From positions 1 to 64,000 of the forward strand of contig JACPZX010000003.1 in the NCBI GenBank assembly GCA_016195325.1: 64,000 bases of DNA. The letters are read 5' to 3'. The DNA is from Acidobacteriota bacterium. Its GTDB lineage: Bacteria > Acidobacteriota > Polarisedimenticolia > JACPZX01. Below the pieces are notes generated by a model, which was not told where the DNA came from, made no database searches, and saw only the letters and a program-made list of their open reading frames with translations. Position 1 is the stretch's first letter. Each line of letters starts with the position of its first letter. Both the position numbers and the translations under genes were made by a program. Positions 17,492-25,971 of this stretch are shown in pieces.

Positions 17492-18261
17492 GAGAGCCTC
17501 CCGCGCCCGAGGGCGCCCGGCTTTCTCGACACGCGAAGGGTGACGGGCGATCGGATCTCTCGCCGCTCGGCCGCGTCGGGCCAGTGAGGGGCGAGCGCGG
17601 CCTCGAGCTCCGGCATCGGATCGTCGCCGGCCGCGCGGCAGTTCCTCACCGAGGACCAGGTCCCGATGTAGCCGAGGAGGCGCGTCCGATCGAGGCGGGA
17701 CTCGATCCACCACTCCCCGCCCGGGATCTCGTCGAAAGGGAACGGCAGGTCGCGGTATCCGTTCTCGGTGTGCCTGCGCTCGGGGGGCCACCAGCGACCG
17801 ACGCGCTCCGCGTAGAACCAGTCGAGGACACGGTCGACCTCCGGCGAGATCCGGAGCAACACGTAGCACCAGGCCGCGAAGACCCCCCCCGGCTCCAGGA
17901 CGCGATCGACCTCGCCGTAGAGCTTCGGCCGATCGAGCCAGTGGAGCGCCTGGGCCACGGTGACGAGGCTCGCGCCCGCATCCTTCAGCCCCGAGTCGTC
18001 CTCGCGCGCGACGCGGTACTGGATCCCGGGGTGGGGCGCCGCGTTCGCGATCTGCTCCCGGCTCGCGTCGGTCGCGACCACGCGCTCGAAGTGATCGGCG
18101 AGGAGGATCGAGGCCTGCCCCGACCCGCACGCGCAATCCCACGCGACGCGGCGCCCGGGAGCCAGCCCCGCGAGGAAGGCGATCATCTCCGGCGCGTAGG
18201 TCGGGCGGAACGCGGCGTACGATCCCGCGACCGACGAGAAGTGATCCTTGAACTCGCTCAC
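17488..18261 (-). CDS. Class I SAM-dependent methyltransferase
   Basis: A 257-residue methyltransferase of the UbiE/COQ5-like type. Motif I is VAWDCACGSGQASILLAD (near residue 40-57), motif II ERVVATDASREQI, and the post-II acidic/aromatic region LVTVAQALHWLD matches the TAM (trans-aconitate methyltransferase)-like group. The N-terminus FKDHFSSVAGSYAAFRPTY is typical of the same group. The substrate is probably a small molecule but is not determined. It is the first gene of an operon coupled by ATGA overlaps to a hydrolase and a lipoprotein cytochrome. Confidence 0.88.
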   Translation of the reverse strand: MSEFKDHFSSVAGSYAAFRPTYAPEMIAFLAGLAPGRRVAWDCACGSGQASILLADHFERVVATDASREQIANAAPHPGIQYRVAREDDSGLKDAGASLVTVAQALHWLDRPKLYGEVDRVLEPGGVFAAWCYVLLRISPEVDRVLDWFYAERVGRWWPPERRHTENGYRDLPFPFDEIPGGEWWIESRLDRTRLLGYIGTWSSVRNCRAAGDDPMPELEAALAPHWPDAAERREIRSPVTLRVSRKPGALGRGRLS

Positions 18262-18305
18262 GATCTCCTCGCGCTCGGGGGTGCGGAGCCAGGCGCCGAT
18301 CCTAC

Positions 18306-18335
18306 CCGACAGGTTCGCGCGAAACCAGCTAGAAT
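18306..18335 (+). promoter_or_regulatory. Possible promoter of the BNR-repeat protein
   Basis: A good -10 box TAGAAT (18330-18335) lies 18 bases after a weak -35 CCGACA. It sits about 80 bases upstream of the TTG start proposed for the large exported protein. The same TAGAAT hexamer is used before ahpC and the subtilase. Confidence 0.4.
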
Positions 18336-18417
18336 CTCAAGACCCCCGGCTTCCCTCGGCCGCGGGAGACCCGCGCCCCAACCACGGAGGCGCTTCGGCT
18401 CGACATCGGAAGCGATC

Positions 18418-21400
18418 TTGCGACGGAGTCTGACGGCTCTCGCCATCGTGACCGCGCTCGCCGCGGCACCACCCTCTCCCCGCCTCGGCGCCTCCTCGCC
18501 CACGCCCGGCCTCCCCGCGACGGAGCAGATCCGCGTCCTCAACGCGCCGTTCAACCGGTTCAGCCAGCTCACGATCGATCCGCGGAATCCCGCCGTCATG
18601 TACTGGGTGCTCGACAGCGTCGGCGTCCTGAAATCGATCGACGGCGGCGCCACGTGGCAGCCGAAGAACTACGGCCTGCCGAACGTCGCGGCCCGCTATC
18701 TGACGATCCAACCCGATGACCCCAACCACCTGCTGCTCGGGTTCCTCGGCCACTTCACGGCGCAGGGCGATCGCCCGTACCGCTCCCTGGACGGGGGCGA
18801 GCGCTGGGAGCCGACCGTCGTCTGCGAGCGCGAGGACGGTCTCGTCAATCTGCGCCAGCAGTGCGACACCACGAAGCTCCTCTTCGACCCGCTGGAGACG
18901 AACCGGCTCTACTACCTGGTCCTCTCGCAGTTCGAGCCGTGCGGCGCCTTCTACCGATCGTGCGACATGGGCTTCTCGTACGACCGCAATCCCCATTGCA
19001 TCCCGCAGGCCGAGCCGCGGCCGATCTGCGCCGCCCAGGACCCCGAGCCCGTGAACAACTTCGAGTCGAACGACGCGTCGATCCTCGAAGTCGATCCCGT
19101 CACCGGCGCGCTCTACGGCACGACGTCGGTCCATCCCGAGGAGTCGGCGCTGATGACCTCACGGGACAAGGGAGGGCGTTGGACCTGGGAGGACGTCGTC
19201 GACACGACCGGAACTTTCGTCGCAGTCGCCGACCAGGGGCGCACGAGCCTTTTCCTCGGCGCCTTCGCCCTCGCCCCGTCGGACCCGAGCGTTCGCTACG
19301 GCGTTCTCGCGGGGCCGAGGTGCACCAACGGGAAGGCGTACCCCGTGAGCTTCGAGTGCCCGGCAGGGTTCTCGAGCGTCGAGCAGCCCGCCCTCGTGAT
19401 GCGCTGGTTCGGCGATCTCTCGGGGGCGGGCGACTGCCAGGGGAGCAACGACTGCGACGGCGACGGCGCGCCCGATCGCGTGTGGCGCCCGATATTCGAT
19501 CCCTGGTCGCGGCCGAGCCGCCTCAAGATCACCGCGCTTCTCGCGCACCCGTGGAATCCCGATCGCCTCTTCGCCGCGGGGGACGGCGCCACCGGCGAGC
19601 CCAACGAGCTGCTGATGCTCACCCCGGCGAACCCCGGCGATCCGCGGAGCGCCCCGTGGCAGGCGACCCTGCTCGACTCGGGGTTCCAGGGGATTGCGGG
19701 CCTCGTGCAGGACCCGACGGATCCGGATCGCATCTACCTCGTGGATCGCGCGTCAATCCGGCGCATCGCGTCGACGGACGGATGGGCGACGTGGACGGTC
19801 ACCGTCGTCTCGAGCCTTCAGGATCTCTTCCACGTCTACGATCTGGTCGAGACGCGCGCGGCCACGGGGCACCAGATCGCCGCGGCGACGAGCACCGCGC
19901 TCTGGGTCACCGACGAGCTGGGCGCCGGCTGGTCCACCGGCGATCCGTTCGCGATGCACGCGGCGTCGCGGCTCGCCGTCGCCCCCGCAGACCCGAACGT
20001 CGCCTACGCGAAGCGGACCTGGGCGCTCACGGCGGGAGCGAGCGGCTTCGCCTCGATGCTCGACGTGGACGACGTCGAGTCGCGGCAGCACGTGATGTGC
20101 ACGAACGTCTTCCACCAGGTCGTCGTCGATCCGGCGGACGCGTCGGTGGTCTACGCCGCGACGGGGGCGGGCATCTGGAAGCACCCGCAGGCGCGCGCGG
20201 CAACGAGCCCGTCCGACGCCAACGCCCTCAGCCTCGCGTGGACGCCCGTGGCCCGCCGGGCGAACGGCCTCGACGACGAGTACATCTGGTCGATGGCCTT
20301 CGACCCTGCGGACCCTTCCGGAGATCATCTCCTCGCGGGGAGCCGGAGCGGCGCGATCTTCGAGAGCGCCGACCGCGGCCTGTCGTGGGGCGCGGCCGCC
20401 ATGACGCTTCCGCCCGGCACGGCCTCGACGCTCAAGGACGTCCGCGACATCCGGTTCGCCGGCGGGCGCGCCTACGCCGCCACGGGCGCGGGCGTCCTCG
20501 TGCGCGCGGGGACGGGGCAGAGCTTCACGCCGTCGCTCTCCGGGGACCGGGTCGCGCGCCTCGCCCCCGGCGCGACGGGGACCCGGCGCGTCTACGCGGC
20601 GGGAGAGGCGGGGCTTCACCGGAGCCGTGACGGCGGCGCCTCGTGGGAGACGCTGCCGCTGGTCCCGCGCGCGCCCTACAGCGCCGTCCTCGAGACGACG
20701 AGCCGCGACGGGCGGCACCATCTCTGGGTGCCGGACGGCGGCGCGGGGCTCTACGAGATCGCGACGACGATGACGGCCCGGGCCGGAACGGGCGCCCAGC
20801 AGATCGCGCTCGACTGGAACGAGGATCCGGCGCAGGTCCCGCTCGCGGGCTACGAGCTTCACTACGGGAGCGATCCCGACCTCCTGGGCGGGATCGGCGC
20901 CGCCGAGGGGAACTCCCCGATCCTCCTCGGCCCCGTCGCGACCGCGACGATCACGGGGATCGATCTCCAATCCGGCCCGCTCTACGTCGCGCTTCGGGCA
21001 ATCGGCGCCGACGGCCAGCGGGGGCCGACGGGCCTCCCCCTCGAGATCGACGCCGGCTACGCCTCCTCGCCCCGAGCCACGATCACCGACGCGGCCACCT
21101 GCCCGACGGCGCTCCGCCTCGGCTGGAGCCCGATCGGCGGGGCCGTCGGGTACCGCGTCTACCGGGGGACGGCGGGGCCGGCCGGCGCCTTCACCCCCCT
21201 CGCCACGATCGGCCCGCAGGCGACGGCGTTCGACGACGCGACGGTGCAGAACGGGGCGTCCTATTGGTACTACGTCACGACGCTTCAGCCGGGAGGCGAG
21301 ACGTCGGGCGGAAACATCGTGACCGACACCGCCGTGTCGGATTCTGACGGCGACGGCGTGGCGAACTGCGCGGACGATTGTCCGGCCGACCCGGACCCGG

Positions 21401-21828
21401 GCCAGATCGACACCGACGCCGACGGCGCGGGCGACGCGTGCGACGCGGACGACGACAACGACGGCGTCGACGACGGCGCCGACTGCGCGCCGCTCGATCC
21501 GTCGGCCTTCGCCGCGCCCCCCGAGATCGCGGGCCTCACGCTCGACCTCGAGGGCACGGTCGTCTCCTGGAACTCCGGCGAGCCCGCCGCGGGCCCGGGC
21601 ATCCAGTACGACGTTCTCCGCGGCAACGTCGCGCAGCTGCCGCCCGGGAATGGGACACTCGAGTCCTGCCTCGCCTCCGGGACGGCCTCTCTCCAGGTAT
21701 CGGACTCAGCCAGGCCCCTGCTCGGGAAGTGCCGTTACTACCTCGTCCGAAGCCGCAACGCGTGCGGCTCAGGGAGCTACGGGGCCGCCTCCTCCGGCGC
21801 CGAGCGGACGACCGCGATCTGCCCGTGA
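18418..21828 (+). CDS. Large exported protein: BNR/sortilin-like propeller, FN3-like repeats and thrombospondin type 3 repeats
   Basis: A 1136-residue secreted protein. The TTG start gives MRRSLTALAIVTALAAAPP, a clear signal peptide. Residues about 30-790 contain repeated SxDxGxxW-type (Asp-box) motifs such as SIDGGATWQP, SLDGGERWEP and SADRGLSWG, forming BNR/VPS10-like propellers. Two fibronectin-type-3-like segments follow (LDWNEDPAQVPLAGYELHY and LRLGWSPIGGAVGYRVYRG). A calcium-binding thrombospondin type 3 stretch comes next (DSDGDGVANCADDCPADPD, then DTDADGAGDACDADDDNDG). A final beta domain has four Cys. Family knowledge suggests a cell-surface or extracellular protein binding glycans or proteins; the ligand is unknown. 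No sorting tail was recognised. Confidence 0.8.
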   Translation: MRRSLTALAIVTALAAAPPSPRLGASSPTPGLPATEQIRVLNAPFNRFSQLTIDPRNPAVMYWVLDSVGVLKSIDGGATWQPKNYGLPNVAARYLTIQPDDPNHLLLGFLGHFTAQGDRPYRSLDGGERWEPTVVCEREDGLVNLRQQCDTTKLLFDPLETNRLYYLVLSQFEPCGAFYRSCDMGFSYDRNPHCIPQAEPRPICAAQDPEPVNNFESNDASILEVDPVTGALYGTTSVHPEESALMTSRDKGGRWTWEDVVDTTGTFVAVADQGRTSLFLGAFALAPSDPSVRYGVLAGPRCTNGKAYPVSFECPAGFSSVEQPALVMRWFGDLSGAGDCQGSNDCDGDGAPDRVWRPIFDPWSRPSRLKITALLAHPWNPDRLFAAGDGATGEPNELLMLTPANPGDPRSAPWQATLLDSGFQGIAGLVQDPTDPDRIYLVDRASIRRIASTDGWATWTVTVVSSLQDLFHVYDLVETRAATGHQIAAATSTALWVTDELGAGWSTGDPFAMHAASRLAVAPADPNVAYAKRTWALTAGASGFASMLDVDDVESRQHVMCTNVFHQVVVDPADASVVYAATGAGIWKHPQARAATSPSDANALSLAWTPVARRANGLDDEYIWSMAFDPADPSGDHLLAGSRSGAIFESADRGLSWGAAAMTLPPGTASTLKDVRDIRFAGGRAYAATGAGVLVRAGTGQSFTPSLSGDRVARLAPGATGTRRVYAAGEAGLHRSRDGGASWETLPLVPRAPYSAVLETTSRDGRHHLWVPDGGAGLYEIATTMTARAGTGAQQIALDWNEDPAQVPLAGYELHYGSDPDLLGGIGAAEGNSPILLGPVATATITGIDLQSGPLYVALRAIGADGQRGPTGLPLEIDAGYASSPRATITDAATCPTALRLGWSPIGGAVGYRVYRGTAGPAGAFTPLATIGPQATAFDDATVQNGASYWYYVTTLQPGGETSGGNIVTDTAVSDSDGDGVANCADDCPADPDPGQIDTDADGAGDACDADDDNDGVDDGADCAPLDPSAFAAPPEIAGLTLDLEGTVVSWNSGEPAAGPGIQYDVLRGNVAQLPPGNGTLESCLASGTASLQVSDSARPLLGKCRYYLVRSRNACGSGSYGAASSGAERTTAICP

Positions 21829-21855
21829 CCGGCGGGCGGTGGTACTCTCCGCCCG

Positions 21856-22980
21856 GTGGTTTCCTCCGCTCCGGATACGAGGCAGGCGATCGATCGGGCG
21901 ATCGCCTGGCACAGCACGGCGCCCATCCGGGTCGTCGACCCGCAATCCCCTTCGCGCGGCGCGTTTCGTCATGGATACGACGCGGGCCACCGGCGCCCGC
22001 TCGGCGTCTACACCGAGATCACCGGGTACGGCGTCAGCCTCTTCGTCTTCCTCAACCGGGCGCGTGAGGATCGACGCTTTCTGGACGTGGCCGAGGAGGC
22101 CGGGGACTTTCTCCTGCGCATCCAGGGAGGGGACGGCTCATTTCCCGACTCCGAGGACCCCGCGAACTTCGCCCTGCCCCGGAGGCACTTCTCCTTCGAC
22201 ACCGCGGCGTGCGTCGTCGGGCTGGCGCGCCTCGCGCGATCGACGGGCCACCGGCGTCACGCCGAGGCGGCCGCTCGGGCCGGCCCCTGGCTGCTGCGCA
22301 TGCAGCGCCCCGACGGCTCGTTCTGCGCGATGACGGACAACGAGCGGCGGCTCGAGGACCCCGGGGGATTCTTCGGCGACGGGAGCTGCATCCACGCGAA
22401 GAACGCCATCGCGCTGCTCCAGCTCCACGCTCTGACCGGCGAGGATCGTTACCGCGAGGCGGCGTCGAGGTGCTGCGACCACACGATCTCGCTTCAGGAC
22501 GGCGACGGGGCGTTCTTCTGCACGGCTCGGCGCGACGAGGTCTTCACGCACGCGCACGCCTACGCATGCGAAGGGCTCATCTACGCGGGGCGCGCGCTCG
22601 GGGAGAGCCTCTACGTCGCCGCGGCCGAGCGCGGGGCGCGGTGGCTTCAGGCCGCCCAGCGTCGAGCGGGCGGCTGGCCGGCCCAGGCGAAGCTGAAGGC
22701 CCCCTCCCGCGGACGCGTCCTCGACACGCTCGTCCGGCCGCTCCCCGCTGACGCGGCGGCGCAGGCCGTCCGCCTCTTCGCCCTGCTCGGGAGCGAGTTC
22801 GAGGAGGCGCGGCGCCGGGGGCTGCGGTTCCTGGCCGGATTCCAGGCGCGCGCCGGAGGCTTCGCTTATCGTCGCACTCGCCTTGGATATAGTTCGATGC
22901 TGTATACTTGGCCCACACAGTTTGCGATACAAGCATTCACGTGGGACGGCGTCGCGGCGACGATCAACGATCTGTTCTGA
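21856..22980 (+). CDS. Alpha/alpha-toroid (prenyltransferase/terpenoid-cyclase-like fold) protein
   Basis: A 374-residue cytoplasmic protein starting at GTG. It contains repeated helical hairpins with QxxDGSF-like turns: RIQGGDGSFPD, RMQRPDGSFCA and ISLQDGDGAFF. These are the hallmark of alpha/alpha-barrel toroids (squalene-hopene cyclase, prenyltransferase and some glycoside hydrolase folds). The cyclase DxDD motif is not present, so it is not a terpene cyclase. A possible active-site region lies around HFSFDTAACVVG and TYTGYGVS-like strands near the N-terminus. The gene precedes a glycosyltransferase, suggesting polysaccharide processing; that is inference. Confidence 0.65.
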   Translation: MVSSAPDTRQAIDRAIAWHSTAPIRVVDPQSPSRGAFRHGYDAGHRRPLGVYTEITGYGVSLFVFLNRAREDRRFLDVAEEAGDFLLRIQGGDGSFPDSEDPANFALPRRHFSFDTAACVVGLARLARSTGHRRHAEAAARAGPWLLRMQRPDGSFCAMTDNERRLEDPGGFFGDGSCIHAKNAIALLQLHALTGEDRYREAASRCCDHTISLQDGDGAFFCTARRDEVFTHAHAYACEGLIYAGRALGESLYVAAAERGARWLQAAQRRAGGWPAQAKLKAPSRGRVLDTLVRPLPADAAAQAVRLFALLGSEFEEARRRGLRFLAGFQARAGGFAYRRTRLGYSSMLYTWPTQFAIQAFTWDGVAATINDLF

Positions 22981-23059
22981 GGATCGGCGTCGGCCGGCAG
23001 GCGGCCTCGACGACGCCCCGCCGGACAACGGAGTCGTTTCTCGGCACCTGCCCTCGTCG

Positions 23060-24241
23060 ATGAGACCAGAGTCCACGGCGATCCTCTGGATCGCGCGCAT
23101 GCGCTTCTTCCCGGATCTGCGGATCCGTGAGGTCGAGCTGATGAGCCGCGTCGCGCGGCGGCGAAAGGTGTACGCGCTCGATCGCTCCGATCCCGAAGGT
23201 TGGGATCGATCGAACACTCTCTCCAAGCTCAAGCTCCGGTGGGATCTCGCGCGCCGGGGATGGAGCGTCGACCCGAACGGACCCGTGACGCGCTTCCGCA
23301 TGCCGGTCTACGCCGCGACCGGCCCCATCCTCAGCCGCCTCGCCGCGCGCGCGAACGAGCGCGGCATCCTGAAGGCGCTCGATCGCTTCGGGTGCGACAC
23401 CGTCTTCCACTCGCATCCGTTCTTCTTTCTCCCCCCGACGCCGGGGAGCCGCGCGTACCGGGCCCACTTCGATCTCGTCGACAACTTCATCGACGAGTTC
23501 GGCGACTCGCGGGTCGGTCGATCGCGAAGACGATTCCTTCTCGACGCGCTCCTCGCCGCCGATTCGCTCTCCGCGGTCAGCCCGCGGCTGTGCGACCGCG
23601 TCGAGGAGCTCACGGGGCGGCGCCCCGTGTACGTCCCCAACGGCGCGGAATTGGACGAGATCCGGGCGTGGCCGGCCTGGCGCGCCGGAAAAGTGCGCTA
23701 GCGGCTGGGGCTCGAGGGGAAGACCGTCATCACGTACATCGGCAACCACATGGCGTCGTGCGACGGGATGGAGATGATCTGCGACGCTTTCCGCCAGGCG
23801 AAGAAGGCGCGCCCCGATCTGGCTCTCGTGGTCGTCGGCCCGTCACCCGATCACGAGGGACCCCGCCCGACGCACGACGTCCCGGAGGGGACTCACGTCG
23901 TGGGCCCCGTGCCGACGGATGAGGTCTGGGATTACTTCCACGCGGCGGACGTCGGCATCCTCCCGTTCGTGCTCAGCCCGGGGACGCACGACTCGCTCCC
24001 GATCAAGGTGCTCGAGTTCGGCGCCGCCGGCAAGCCGATGCTCGTCACGCCCCTCGCGAACCTCCAGGCGCTCGCGCTGCCGCACTTGAAGTTCGTACCG
24101 CACGATACGGCGGCGTGGACCCGCGCGCTCCTGGACGACGCCACGTACGCGAAGCCCGACGCGGCGCGCCTCGATGACGCGCTGAAGCCCTACCGGTGGG
24201 AGAAGGCGACCGACGCGCTCATCGAGGCGATGGGGTCCTGA
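23060..24241 (+). pseudogene. Glycosyltransferase (GT4-like), interrupted by an in-frame TAG
   Basis: Two halves in the same frame are separated by one TAG at 23699-23701. Upstream are 213 residues beginning MRPESTAILWIARMRFFPDL, with an acceptor-side domain and a conserved VSPRLCDRVEEL and VPNGAEL. Downstream comes KTVITYIGNHMASCDGMEM, the GT-B donor-side fold with LVVVGPSPDHEG, VVGPVPTDEVWDYFHAADVGILPF and the SLPIKVLEFGAAGKPML nucleotide-sugar site. Joined, they make a normal 393-residue GT4. The junction GTG CGC TAG CGG CTG suggests an original GAG with a single G-to-T change. Real decay or a sequencing error are both possible. Confidence 0.85.
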
Positions 24242-24256
24242 GGCCGGACCCTTCGA

Positions 24257-25180
24257 TCAGCGGAACAGGTCCCCCGCGAGGTACTTCAGCCCCGAATCGA
24301 CGATCACGGTGACGACGCGCCGCCCCGGCCCCAGCCTTCGCGCCACGCTGAGCGCCGCGTGCACGTTGGCGCCGCACGAGATGCCGCCGAAGATTCCCTC
24401 GACGCGGGACAGCCTCCGCGCCGTCTCGTAGGCCTCGGAGTCGGTGGCCTGCGCGATCTCGTCCGCGAGATCCATGCGGAAGATCGCCGGCGCGAAGCCC
24501 GCGCCCATCCCCTCGAGCCGGTGGCCGCCGAGCGGCCCGCGCTTCGAGAGCGCCGGGGACGCCGCCGGCTCGACGGCGACGCAGCGGATCGAGGGGCGCG
24601 CCTCCTTGAGGACCTCGGCGTTCCCCGAGAAGCTTCCGCCGGTGCCGACCCCCATCACGAAGGCGTCGAGCCGTCCGTCGAGCGCCTCGAGGATCTCCCG
24701 TCCCATCCCGTGATAGCCGGCCCGGTTGTCGGGGTTATTGAACTGGTCGGTCCAGAAGGTGTCGGGCTCTTTGGCCAGCTCGCGCGAGCGGGCGACGAGC
24801 TTCTGGATGAGAGCCGGGGTCACCTTCCCCCCCTCGCTCTCGTGCACCTCGACCTCGGCGCCGAAGGCGCGCATCGTCCGGATCTTCTCCTCGGCGAAGC
24901 AGTCCGCCGAGACGAACCGGGCGCGATACCCCCGGGCCGCGCAGACCATCGCGAGCGAGCTCCCGGTGCTCCCGCCGGTGTAGTCGACGACCCGGCCGCC
25001 GGGCCGGAGCGCGCCGCGCCGCTCGGCCCCCTCGATCATCGAGAGGGCCATCCGGTCCTTCATGCTTCCCGTGGGGTTGGCGCTCTCGAGCTTCACGAAG
25101 ACGTCCGCCGCCCCCGGCTCGGCGAGGCGCTCGAGCCTGACGAGGGGGGTGCGGCCTATCGAAGCGAGGAGGCTCTTCAT
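24257..25180 (-). CDS. Cysteine synthase-like PLP enzyme
   Basis: A 307-residue beta-family fold-type II PLP enzyme. The cofactor Lys is Lys 41 in TGSMKDRMAL; the phosphate-binding loop is VGTGGSFSGNA; an EAxGGTxG-like loop is replaced by DYTGGSTGSSLAMV. Cysteine synthases make cysteine from O-acetylserine and sulfide. The N-terminus (MKSLLASIGRTPLVRLERLA) is standard. Because the substrate-loop sequence deviates, cystathionine beta-synthase-like or other roles cannot be excluded, hence no symbol. The ATG overlaps the stop of the GFA-family gene (ATGA), so they are co-transcribed. Confidence 0.85.
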   Translation of the reverse strand: MKSLLASIGRTPLVRLERLAEPGAADVFVKLESANPTGSMKDRMALSMIEGAERRGALRPGGRVVDYTGGSTGSSLAMVCAARGYRARFVSADCFAEEKIRTMRAFGAEVEVHESEGGKVTPALIQKLVARSRELAKEPDTFWTDQFNNPDNRAGYHGMGREILEALDGRLDAFVMGVGTGGSFSGNAEVLKEARPSIRCVAVEPAASPALSKRGPLGGHRLEGMGAGFAPAIFRMDLADEIAQATDSEAYETARRLSRVEGIFGGISCGANVHAALSVARRLGPGRRVVTVIVDSGLKYLAGDLFR

Positions 25181-25578
25181 TTTTTCCCCTCGGGATACTG
25201 CGGAAGATCGTCGAGGATCTCGTCCCACGCCGCGCGCGAGGCGACGAACGTGTGGAACTGCGGGCGGATGCCGGGGTCGCCGTCGATCGATCCCAGGCGG
25301 ATCGAGATTTCGTCGCCGTCGGGCCAGCTCCCGCCGAAGAGGCTCGACCCGCACCGCGAGCAGAAGGCCTTCGCGCTCGCGCCGGGGGAGGGGGTGAAGG
25401 CGCGGACGAGGTCGGCGCCGCGGATGAGCGTGAAGTCCTCGCGCCGCACGCGTCCCTGGGTGGAGACGGCGGCGCCCGAGTGGCGGCGGCATCGCGAGCA
25501 GTGGCAGTGGCTCGCGCGGAGGAAGGGGCCACGCACCTCGAACCGGACGCCCCCGCAGAGACACCCTCCGGGGATCAC
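25177..25578 (-). CDS. GFA-family (CENP-V/formaldehyde-activating-like) protein
   Basis: A 133-residue single-domain protein with the zinc-binding Cys pattern: CLCGG near residue 6-10, HCHCSRCRR near 24-32, and FCSRCGS near 72-78. GFA proteins bind zinc and some react with glutathione adducts; most are uncharacterised. It is translationally coupled to the cysteine-synthase-like gene, so a thiol-related task would be natural. A second family member lies at 49882-50283 in this window. Confidence 0.85.
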   Translation of the reverse strand: MIPGGCLCGGVRFEVRGPFLRASHCHCSRCRRHSGAAVSTQGRVRREDFTLIRGADLVRAFTPSPGASAKAFCSRCGSSLFGGSWPDGDEISIRLGSIDGDPGIRPQFHTFVASRAAWDEILDDLPQYPEGKK

Positions 25579-25585
25579 GGCACGG

Positions 25586-25930
25586 TCAGGAGCGGCCGTG
25601 TCTCTTCCCGCGCGCCGCGTCGCGGCGCGAGCCCGGCGTGTGGAGGGGATGGGTCGTGCCGGCCCCGTGCGGGGCGGCCGGCGTGTCGCTCGCCTTCTCG
25701 AACTCGGCGATCTTCTCGCGGAGCTCGCGGCTGTCGAGCTGGCCGCTCCTCCAGCGCTCGAAGGCGCCGGAGAGGGAGGCGAGGCCGCGCCGGAGCGTGC
25801 GCTCGCGGATGGCGGCCGCGTAGCGCCTCAGGAGGTACTTCAGCTTTCGCGTGGGCTCGGCCACAGGCGTGACCACCTTCCCGTTCGTGGTTCGATGCTG
25901 CGGGGTTCTGGTTGCCGGAGAGGCTACCAC
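25586..25930 (-). CDS. Small basic hypothetical protein
   Basis: A 114-residue protein of unknown function. The middle (LKYLLRRYAAAIRERTLRRG, then LASLSGAFERWRSGQLDSRE and ELREKIAEFEK) reads as amphipathic helices, similar to a group of small acidobacterial and proteobacterial hypothetical proteins with a WxSGxxDxxEL signature. The tail is low-complexity and basic. The GTG start is uncertain; a later GTG near the conserved part would give a shorter protein. Codon bias fits the neighbours, which is the main support for coding. Confidence 0.5.
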   Translation of the reverse strand: MVASPATRTPQHRTTNGKVVTPVAEPTRKLKYLLRRYAAAIRERTLRRGLASLSGAFERWRSGQLDSRELREKIAEFEKASDTPAAPHGAGTTHPLHTPGSRRDAARGKRHGRS

Positions 25931-25971
25931 CCCCCCGCGCGGGCATCAAGACGCGGGGCGAATTCGAGCGA

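Noticed and set aside
23699-23701. TAG in the glycosyltransferase read as pyrrolysine
   Set aside because: Pyrrolysine is not known in glycosyltransferases, and a single G-to-T change explains the codon.
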